The notes below the pieces were generated by a model that had not been told where the DNA came from, made no database searches, and worked only from the letters and a program-made list of their open reading frames with translations. From Kiritimatiellia bacterium (GTDB lineage: Bacteria; Verrucomicrobiota; Kiritimatiellia; RFP12; UBA1067): a stretch of DNA of 5,826 nucleotides. Each line of letters begins with the position of its first letter. The first letter of the stretch is position 1. The DNA is taken from assembly GCA_904502135.1 (NCBI GenBank), contig CAJGDE010000113.1:1-5826 (forward strand). The letters run 5' to 3'. This document shows, in pieces, positions 1 to 5,654 of the stretch. A program made the position numbers and the translations under genes.

Positions 1-1
1 A

Positions 2-85
2 AAGGACGGCTTTGCATCATTCCTGCTGGCGTATGTTTGGTATACAAATGACGAACTCAATAATCTTTATCAGAAGGCTTCGTGA
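2..85 (+). CDS. C-terminal end of an upstream gene (partial)
   Basis: Reading from base 2, 27 sense codons end at TGA 83-85. The peptide (start KDGFASFLLAYVW, end NNLYQKAS) has a believable mix of hydrophobic, aromatic and charged residues and ordinary codons, as expected for the tail of a real protein. I do not recognise the family and the 5' part lies outside the window. A second frame (3-191) is also open here and continues to the next gene, so the true end of the upstream gene is uncertain: the annotated stop may be real, or a single-base shift near 83 may join the two frames. There is about 100 nt between this stop and the reductase start. Confidence 0.4.
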   Translation, partial: KDGFASFLLAYVWYTNDELNNLYQKAS

Positions 86-172
86 CTCTGATGCTTACTT
101 TTGGGTGAATTACGCAGATGCGCCCCAAATTGTGGAGATGAGTGTTGATTTGTGGATTGTATTTCAGGAGTA

Positions 173-181
173 TGGTATAAT
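173..181 (+). promoter_or_regulatory. Extended -10 promoter element before the alcohol dehydrogenase
   Basis: TGGTATAAT matches the extended -10 consensus (TGn followed by TATAAT) exactly. No good -35 hexamer lies 16-18 bases upstream (153-158 reads TGGATT), but extended -10 promoters often do without one. With usual spacing, transcription would begin at or next to base 188, which is the A of the reductase ATG, so the message would have no leader. An AGGAG at 166-170 lies upstream of that start point, 17 bases before the ATG, which is too far for ideal ribosome binding. Such a match could also occur by chance in AT-rich sequence. Confidence 0.35.
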
Positions 182-187
182 TGGGAC

Positions 188-1393
188 ATGAACGATTTTA
201 CTTTTTATTCTCCAACTAAGTTTATTTTTGGCCGAGAGGCTATTGATGCGCTCGGCGGCGAGCTTTCTAAGCTTTCTTTCCGTAAGGCGCTTATCGTCTA
301 CGGAGGTGCTTCCGCAGTAAAGAGCGGCGTTCTCAAGCGCGTAAAAGAGTCGCTGGACGCTAACGGTGTCGCGTATGAGGAGATGGGCGGCGTAAGGCCT
401 AACCCCGAACTTCAGCAGGTTCGCGCGGGTATCGAGCTTTTGCGCTCTTCCAAGTGCGATTGCCTCTTGCCTGTCGGCGGCGGGAGCGTTATTGACTGCG
501 CGAAGGCTATTGCGTTTGGAGCTGATTACGACGGTGATGTCTGGGACTTTTTTGACGGTAAGGCTAAGATTACCAAGTGTTTGCCGATAGCTGTCGTGCT
601 TACTCTACCGGCGGCGGGCTCTGAGGGTTCTGCTTCATGTGTAATTAGTAACGACGCTAAGAGCGCTAAACGCGGCGTCGGATCAGACTTAATGCGCCCG
701 ATTCTCGCGTTTATGGATCCAGAGACGACGTTTTCTCTCCCAGCCTATCAGACAGCGGCCGGCGTTACCGATATGATAGCTCATATCTGCGAGCGTTATT
801 TCAGTGGTCAGGGGTCTGCTTTGGTTGCTGACGCGCTCGCTGCATCGCTCATCCGTACACTTATCGCGTCGGCGCCTAAGGCGCTCGCTGATCCAATGGA
901 TTACGAGGCACGCGCGGCGATTATGTGGGCGGGGACTTTAGCTCACAATGATCTTGTAGGGTGCGGCCGCGCATCTTCCGCGAAGACACGCGCAGGCGGC
1001 TGGGAGAGCCACGCTCTTGAGCATGAGCTTTCTGCGATTGATCCGAAAATTACTCACGGAGCAGGGCTCGCTGTCGTGATGCCCGCCTGGATGCGTTGTG
1101 TGGTAGACGCTGATCCGTCGCGTTTCGTTGCATTCGGGCGTGATGTTTTCGGTATTGTTCCCGTTGATTTATCCAAGGAGTCTATTAGGGCGGCCGCGTT
1201 GGAAACAATTAATCGCCTGCAGGAGTTCTTCGCTTCGATGGGAATGCCGCGCTCGCTTAAGGAATTCGGCTTGGAGGAAAGTTCAATCGACCGACTCTTG
1301 GACGGTCTTGAAAAATCGAAGGGTAAGGTTTTTGGTGCGTTTAAGCCGTTAGACCGCGAGGATGCGCGAGCGATATATAAAAGCGCGTTTTAA
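188..1393 (+). CDS. Iron-containing alcohol/aldehyde dehydrogenase, YqhD/BdhA-like
   Basis: Group III metal-dependent dehydrogenase, 401 residues (E. coli YqhD is about 387); a cytoplasmic enzyme that reduces aldehydes to alcohols with a nicotinamide cofactor. The N-terminus MNDFTFYSPTKFIFG is the family's typical start, so ATG 188 is chosen over the in-frame GTG 152, which would add 12 unrelated residues. Visible motifs: YGG at 38-40, where the NADPH-preferring members have Gly rather than the Asp seen in FucO; GGGSVID at 97-103 for the cofactor pyrophosphate; LTLPAAGSE at 138-146; and metal ligands Asp195, His199, His275 and His290, in DMIAH and HALEHELSAIDPKITHG. All are intact. A short insertion around 262-270 precedes the third ligand. 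The exact substrate cannot be read; lactaldehyde, butyraldehyde and general short-chain aldehydes are all possible. Its start overlaps the stop of an open frame as ATGA. No neighbour clearly shares its pathway. Confidence 0.93.
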   Translation: MNDFTFYSPTKFIFGREAIDALGGELSKLSFRKALIVYGGASAVKSGVLKRVKESLDANGVAYEEMGGVRPNPELQQVRAGIELLRSSKCDCLLPVGGGSVIDCAKAIAFGADYDGDVWDFFDGKAKITKCLPIAVVLTLPAAGSEGSASCVISNDAKSAKRGVGSDLMRPILAFMDPETTFSLPAYQTAAGVTDMIAHICERYFSGQGSALVADALAASLIRTLIASAPKALADPMDYEARAAIMWAGTLAHNDLVGCGRASSAKTRAGGWESHALEHELSAIDPKITHGAGLAVVMPAWMRCVVDADPSRFVAFGRDVFGIVPVDLSKESIRAAALETINRLQEFFASMGMPRSLKEFGLEESSIDRLLDGLEKSKGKVFGAFKPLDREDARAIYKSAF

Positions 1394-1410
1394 GGGTCTT
1401 CAAGAGTTTC

Positions 1411-1437
1411 TTGCAAAAACTGCAATGTTTTTTGCAA
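1411..1437. repeat. AT-rich inverted repeat with TTGCAA ends, possible operator
   Basis: TTGCAAAAA (1411-1419) is the exact reverse complement of TTTTTGCAA (1429-1437). The arms are 9 bp, with a 9-base centre that itself contains TGCA. It lies 17 bases after the reductase stop and about 35 bases before a TATAAT box. As RNA it would be a weak hairpin without GC pairs in the upper stem and with no U-tract after it, so an intrinsic terminator is unlikely. A DNA operator for a dimeric regulator controlling the downstream genes is the better guess. The regulator is unknown. Confidence 0.4.
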
Positions 1438-1470
1438 TATTTACAAATGCGCAATGAGGGGTTAATGTTA

Positions 1471-1476
1471 TATAAT
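1471..1476 (+). promoter_or_regulatory. TATAAT -10 box of the 1580-5544 transcription unit
   Basis: A perfect TATAAT sits 104 bases before the ATG at 1580, in the only sizeable AT-rich gap in the window. The sequence 17 bases upstream (1448-1453, TGCGCA) is a poor -35 match, so the promoter may depend on an activator or alternative sigma factor, or on the overlapping shifted box TATATA at 1469-1474, which is preceded by TGT. Expected start of transcription is near 1483, giving a leader of roughly 95 bases. Confidence 0.4.
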
Positions 1477-1500
1477 ATGCAAAAGTGCTGTAGGTGCTAT

Positions 1501-1525
1501 AAGTCTCTTATTAGAGGGGCTTTTT
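1501..1525 (+). terminator. Terminator-like or attenuator-like hairpin in the leader
   Basis: CTCT (1505-1508) pairs with AGAG (1513-1516) around a TATT loop. The stem can extend by a T-G pair and, across a two-G bulge, by AAG (1501-1503) with CTT (1520-1522), and five T follow from 1521. This is the outline of a weak intrinsic terminator. It lies downstream of the TATAAT at 1471 and upstream of the gene at 1580. It could end read-through from the reductase gene or act as an attenuator in the leader. The bulge and short stem make it weak. Confidence 0.3.
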
Positions 1526-1579
1526 GCCTTTTCAGCTGTAATGATGACTTTTATCAGCATAATATTTGCGGAGAGAAAA

Positions 1580-2359
1580 ATGAAAATAAAAAATCTGATG
1601 CTTGCTTTGTGTGCAGCGGCTACGCTGAGCGGGTTCTGCGCCGAAAAAAAGAAGTCGCCCTTTGCGGCGATGGATGCTGCGCGCGCAACATTTAATAAAC
1701 TTCACGGCGAAGTGTTTCGTGGAACTAAAGCGCTTGATTATCGCGTGGCGGAAGGCGAGATACGCTTTGATTGCGCGAAGGGAGATAGTGAATGGATTAT
1801 CGCCATGCCGCTTAAAAACGACAGTCGCATAAAATTTGTAAAAGCCCGTTTTAAGGACGGCAAATTCGTTTCTGGCGATCTTATGAAGTTCGGTCTTAAG
1901 AGCGAGAAGATAGATGAAGCGGCGTTTGAAGCGTTGAGATATGAAAGCGCCATGCTCGCGGTCAAGGAGGGCGAAGGCGGCAAGGGGCGCGTCTCAGTAT
2001 TTTATCCGGCGGGCAAGGTCAAGTCTTCCGTGCGCAATAATCTGATTCCTCACGGAAATAACATAATGCTCGATCCCGACAGGTATTATCTCGCCAAACT
2101 CTGCGGCATCGACCGCGTGCTCGGCGTCAGCATGAAGGATGTGAAATATGTCTATTCGATCACGACGGCCGACGGCGACGAGATAGAGGTGGGGACGGAG
2201 AAAAGGGGATATCGGATGGTGGGTATCGTGCGCAGAGCCCTTGAGAAAAAGTATCCTGAAAAGAAGGGGCTTTTTTCAGATCGCGATATTGTAGATATGT
2301 ATTGCTCGGCGCTCGTGACGTATAAACCCGTGACTATGAGCGAGGCGAAGACAAAGTAA
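1580..2359 (+). CDS. Exported protein of unknown family
   Basis: A 259-residue protein I do not recognise. The N-terminus MKIKNLMLALCAAATLSGFC is a standard Sec signal peptide: Lys2 and Lys4, then a hydrophobic core from about 5 to 18, with cleavage probably near residue 20-21 before EKKK. The Cys20 context (SGFC) is a poor lipobox, so lipoprotein status is doubtful. Start ATG 1580 is chosen because GGAGAG (1570-1575) lies 4 bases before it; an in-frame ATG at 1541 would place 13 residues before the signal peptide and lacks such a site. The mature part is basic and mixed alpha/beta in look: beta-like segments at 60-75 and 84-99, a helix at 110-130, a conserved-looking stretch NNIMLDPDRYYLAKLCGIDR at 160-179, then KYVYSITTADGDEIEVG at 189-205 and a helical tail. 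No catalytic motif is evident. It is followed after 29 bases by the large beta-helix gene, likely in the same transcript, suggesting a partner role in glycan handling, but that is inference. Confidence 0.85.
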   Translation: MKIKNLMLALCAAATLSGFCAEKKKSPFAAMDAARATFNKLHGEVFRGTKALDYRVAEGEIRFDCAKGDSEWIIAMPLKNDSRIKFVKARFKDGKFVSGDLMKFGLKSEKIDEAAFEALRYESAMLAVKEGEGGKGRVSVFYPAGKVKSSVRNNLIPHGNNIMLDPDRYYLAKLCGIDRVLGVSMKDVKYVYSITTADGDEIEVGTEKRGYRMVGIVRRALEKKYPEKKGLFSDRDIVDMYCSALVTYKPVTMSEAKTK

Positions 2360-2388
2360 ACGGTAAATCAACAGATAGGACGAAGAAA

Positions 2389-5300
2389 ATGAATACATTT
2401 TTTGCAGGAGTTTTGGCGGCGATGGTTTGGATGGCCCCGGATGGCAATGATGTTACAGGTGACGGCTCTAAAGAAAAGCCCGTAGCGACGCTTCAGAAGG
2501 CCGTTGATATTACAAGAAATATTCTTTCCGACGAGGATAAGACGATTGTCGTCAAAGATGGGCTTTATCGTTTCGACAGGAGCGTTGCTCTTCTCGGGGG
2601 TGACGCTGGTCTTGAAATCAAGGCGGAAAATAAGGGTAAGGCCGTCTTTACCGGCGCCAAGAGTGTTTCTGGATGGAAAGTGGACCCCAAAGACAAGCGT
2701 TTTCTCGTCGCTGATTTTCCGTTTAAGGCGAAAGACGGCTGGATGTATTCATTTGTCGTAAATTCGGAACTCGCGACGTTTTCATGTTTTCCTCAGGGCA
2801 TAGGCCGAAAGACTCTGCCGTATATCGCAAGTCATAATGAAATACAGAATAACAACAGGCGCGTCATCCGATATGACCGCAGAACGCTCCCCCAGATGGA
2901 TTCTTTCAAGGATCTCGATTTGACGAGCGTAAAACTTTACATTCCCCAAGAGTGGGATTCCGTTTCCACTTTCATCGCCACAAACGACTGGGAGAACGGA
3001 GTTTTCTATCTCGCGAAGAAAACAGCCATGCCGATCGGCAGATTCAATCAGGGCTACAAGATATACAATTCACGCGTGGGCATGACGCATCCCGGGTGCT
3101 GGATGTATTCAATCGGCGACAACAAAATCTATTATTGGCCGCGTGAAGGCGAGACGCCAGAAAACATCAAGGGTGAAGTAAGCGAGATCAATCAGATTCT
3201 CTCGATGGGCAACTCGCGCGATATAACGCTTCGCGGTCTCGTGTTCGAAGGCTGCGCGAAAGCTGATAGGATGGACGCTTTGACTGGCGCGGCCGTGCGC
3301 GGCTGCACTGGGGCTGTTGTCGAGGACTGCGAGTTTAGGCATGTCTCTGGGAACGCCTGGGCGACATATCATAACAAGGGCCAGACAATCCGCCGTAATC
3401 ACGCGCATCATCTCGGCGGAACTGGTTTTTGGACTTACGGGGGAGGGGATACTCTCTTTGAGGAGAATGAAACGCATCATCTTTCAACGGGATTGAACTT
3501 TTACTCCGACGTTAAAGTGATCCGCAATCACATCCATCACACCTGGCATATCGGCATGAGCGCGTGGTCTTGTGATTCGCTTATCGCATCGAACCATATC
3601 CACCATACGATGCTTGTCTCGCGCGACGGCGGCGGGCTTTACGGCGGACAGACGAGATGTCTTTTTATCGGCAACTACTGCCATGATAATGGAGACTGGC
3701 CTGGTCTTTACAATGATGAAGGCGGTCAGTATACGACATATACGGGCAATGTTTTTGAAGAGAGCTATTGGCCGTTCCATATGCACGATTGCTATGGAAT
3801 AACGGTTACCAACAATACGTTCATAGGCCGCAACGGAATGCTTTTCTCATTCCAAGGTTCTATGCATTGCGTCTTTAAGGATAACGTCATTCGAACCGCG
3901 ATGCCTATTGACAGTGCCCCTGAGCTCGTCAACTGCGATGTTTGGGATAATGAAGTGCAGTACATTCAAGACGACGGCTCTATCGTCACCAACCGTCTTG
4001 CGTTCCCGAAAAAGCCGCAGGCTCCCGCGCCTTCGGCTCAGGCCTGCGAGATGAGCATGTCGCCCGTAGATGAAACGACGGGCGCGTGGACAGGCAAAGG
4101 TTTTCGCGGCGGGCGCAGCGTCAATTGCAATCGCGACATCAACGGCATTCTTGTTTCGGGCGTTCCGGGAGGCGGAGCTAAGTTCGGGTTCTTTGGCGAA
4201 TGGCTTTATGTCACCGGCAACTACGAATATAACAAGGTTACTCCTTACAACGGCTGCTACAACAATTCGGGACATGTCTGGGGTGTTAATGACGGCGTGA
4301 GATTTCTTTTTAAGGATTTTCATGTCGATGTTCATTTTGATGCCACGAACCGCAACAACTGCGGCACATTCATCGTTTCCGACGGCTCGTTCGAATGCGA
4401 TAGGACTATCTGTAACGCAAGATCAAGCAGAGGCGCGGGCGCAGGCGGGCGGCTTTATCAATTCCGGATTCCTCTCAAGCGTCTCGGGATTGACCCGAAG
4501 AGGGCGATCGGTGCAAAAGTTCCGATGAACGTTATTTTCTACAATGGCGATCACCGCGAATACAAGTATTATTCAACGCCGGCGAAGAGGGGATTTTTCG
4601 CTTCGCTCTTTGGGGATGATTATGATTATCTGACGGGTGCTTTGGAGCTTACGCCTTTTGTGCGCAACAACTATTCGTTTGTCAATCTTCAGGAAGGAAC
4701 GGTCAATCGCCCAGACCGTACGCCGGCCGGGATGTTCAGAGAATCTGACCAGCATTTCGGAATCAATACGGTAGCGCGCCCCGATGATGATTTCCGTCGC
4801 GACGGAAATAGCGGATATGAAGCTTTAGATGAGTTTGTGCGCGGCTTTTCAATCCGTCATCGTGAAGGTAAGGGCGCGAAGTGGGTGCAGGATTTCACCA
4901 TTCTTCCTTTCCGCGATGAGGATGCGCCGGGTGAAGGCGTCTTTACGAAGAAGATGGAGAAAGCGGCCGAATATTCTGAAAGCGGTCGCAATCCCGGGTA
5001 TTATTTCACGAAGTTCGAACAGTGGCAGCTCGGAACCGGCTTTACCTCGTCAACGAATTGCGCCTATGCTTTGTTTACTCATACGAAAGGCGGAATCATG
5101 AGCATCTATTTCGATACTCAGGATGGACCTGACGCGAAGGTGCTTTCTCATGAGGGTGAGTTCAAAGATGGTGTGTTCGAGGGGCATAGCCGTGTGAAGG
5201 GATTGGACGGTAAAGAGCGCGATGTTTATGTCAAAATGGAATTCACTCTTAAGCCAGTGAAAGTGCGTACGATGAAACCGAACGGCAAGCTGGGCACACG

Positions 5301-5544
5301 CTATATTCTTGATTTTATGATAAAGCCGCGCCAGAGGTTTTATTTGAAGGCGGCAGTATCATCAACGTCTCTTGAGGATGCCCGCAAGAAATTCGCTTTA
5401 GACGAGCCGGCCAAGGGCTTTTATTATTGGACATCTGCAGCCAAGGCCGACTGGAAGTCATATTTTGAGGCGATTGCTCACGAAGGTACAGATGAAGAGC
5501 TTAAGAAGTTCTACATCGATAAGTACTTTGAGATGATTGAGTAA
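2389..5544 (+). CDS. Giant exported beta-helix protein (GH141-like) with CBM9-like and GH92 N-terminal-like modules
   Basis: 1051 residues, AGGA (2377-2380) eight bases before ATG. Residues 1-16 are a short hydrophobic export-like segment without the usual Lys/Arg. Residues 16-40 (PDGNDVTGDGSKEKP, then TLQKAVD) are the DUF1565-type entry of right-handed parallel beta-helices. About 88-270 fit the beta-rich insertion of GH141-like enzymes. About 275-525 are helix coils with an Asn ladder (337, 360, 380, 402, 429, 454, 476, 499) and paired His. RDGGGLYGG (412-420) and LYNDEGG (440-446) resemble the Asp-containing motifs of GH141, with Asp413 and Asp443 as candidate catalytic residues. A Pro-rich linker (541-549) leads to a CBM9/DOMON-like sandwich (about 555-757; VWGVNDGVRFLF, then IPLKRLGIDPKRAIGAKVPM). 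Residues about 760-1051 read like the GH92 N-terminal domain: SGYEALDEFVRGFSIRH (808-824), NPGYY (868-872), SSTSLEDARKKF (991-1002). The protein ends where the GH92 catalytic barrel should start. Likely role: binding or cutting a complex, perhaps fucosylated, glycan outside the cytoplasm. Beta-helix assignment is firm; GH141, CBM9 and GH92N assignments are by eye. Confidence 0.9.
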   Translation: MNTFFAGVLAAMVWMAPDGNDVTGDGSKEKPVATLQKAVDITRNILSDEDKTIVVKDGLYRFDRSVALLGGDAGLEIKAENKGKAVFTGAKSVSGWKVDPKDKRFLVADFPFKAKDGWMYSFVVNSELATFSCFPQGIGRKTLPYIASHNEIQNNNRRVIRYDRRTLPQMDSFKDLDLTSVKLYIPQEWDSVSTFIATNDWENGVFYLAKKTAMPIGRFNQGYKIYNSRVGMTHPGCWMYSIGDNKIYYWPREGETPENIKGEVSEINQILSMGNSRDITLRGLVFEGCAKADRMDALTGAAVRGCTGAVVEDCEFRHVSGNAWATYHNKGQTIRRNHAHHLGGTGFWTYGGGDTLFEENETHHLSTGLNFYSDVKVIRNHIHHTWHIGMSAWSCDSLIASNHIHHTMLVSRDGGGLYGGQTRCLFIGNYCHDNGDWPGLYNDEGGQYTTYTGNVFEESYWPFHMHDCYGITVTNNTFIGRNGMLFSFQGSMHCVFKDNVIRTAMPIDSAPELVNCDVWDNEVQYIQDDGSIVTNRLAFPKKPQAPAPSAQACEMSMSPVDETTGAWTGKGFRGGRSVNCNRDINGILVSGVPGGGAKFGFFGEWLYVTGNYEYNKVTPYNGCYNNSGHVWGVNDGVRFLFKDFHVDVHFDATNRNNCGTFIVSDGSFECDRTICNARSSRGAGAGGRLYQFRIPLKRLGIDPKRAIGAKVPMNVIFYNGDHREYKYYSTPAKRGFFASLFGDDYDYLTGALELTPFVRNNYSFVNLQEGTVNRPDRTPAGMFRESDQHFGINTVARPDDDFRRDGNSGYEALDEFVRGFSIRHREGKGAKWVQDFTILPFRDEDAPGEGVFTKKMEKAAEYSESGRNPGYYFTKFEQWQLGTGFTSSTNCAYALFTHTKGGIMSIYFDTQDGPDAKVLSHEGEFKDGVFEGHSRVKGLDGKERDVYVKMEFTLKPVKVRTMKPNGKLGTRYILDFMIKPRQRFYLKAAVSSTSLEDARKKFALDEPAKGFYYWTSAAKADWKSYFEAIAHEGTDEELKKFYIDKYFEMIE

Positions 5545-5556
5545 GAGAGGTGGAAT

Positions 5557-5588
5557 GGGGGAAACCCTACCCCCTGACCCCTAACCCC
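5557..5588 (-). other. G-quadruplex motif (minus strand) / C-rich tract after the giant gene
   Basis: On the minus strand, 5588 down to 5565 has four G-runs of 4, 4, 5 and 3 bases separated by loops TTA, TCA and TA, which satisfies the standard intramolecular G-quadruplex pattern. On the plus strand the same tract is C-rich, and its CCCCC (5570-5574) can pair with GGGGG at 5557-5561 to give a hairpin starting 12 bases after the TAA. Thus the transcript end could form a G/C hairpin while the template strand could fold into a quadruplex. No U-tract follows directly, so a classic terminator is not shown. Confidence 0.5.
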
Positions 5589-5597
5589 AAACCTCTG

Positions 5598-5651
5598 ACT
5601 CGTAACGCTGTTTTATACTTCTCCGCGATTTTATTTCGTTGAGTGATTTTT
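5598..5651 (+). terminator. Possible weak terminator after the giant gene
   Basis: ACTC (5598-5601) and AACG (5604-5607) can pair with GAGT (5641-5644) and CGTT (5637-5640), with a two-base GT bulge and a loop of about 29 bases, followed by GATTTTTA. The position, about 55 bases after the stop of the giant gene, suits a terminator, but the long AT-rich loop makes it a weak candidate. Confidence 0.22.
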
Positions 5652-5654
5652 AAA

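Noticed and set aside
152..187. In-frame GTG start for the reductase at 152
   Set aside because: It would add 12 residues with no family resemblance, whereas ATG 188 gives the usual MNDFTFYSPT start of the family.
1411..1454. CRISPR-like array from the repeated TGCAA words
   Set aside because: The repeated units are only 5-6 bases at irregular spacing (9, 12 and 17), far from a repeat-spacer array.
1541..1579. Earlier ATG for the exported unknown protein
   Set aside because: It would place 13 residues before a textbook signal peptide, and the good ribosome site GGAGAG sits directly before ATG 1580.
1411..1695. 94-codon open frame across the control region and the start of the unknown gene
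   Set aside because: Cys-rich, out-of-frame product overlapping a promoter-like region and a clear signal peptide in another frame; no supported ribosome site.
3109..3786. Two minus-strand open frames of 123 and 100 codons
   Set aside because: Both lie inside the well-supported beta-helix coding frame and have no independent signals.
3847..4335. 162-codon open frame on the minus strand
   Set aside because: Antisense shadow inside the giant gene; its product is low-complexity Ala/Arg/Val-rich with no recognisable motif, as expected from the codon bias of the opposite strand.
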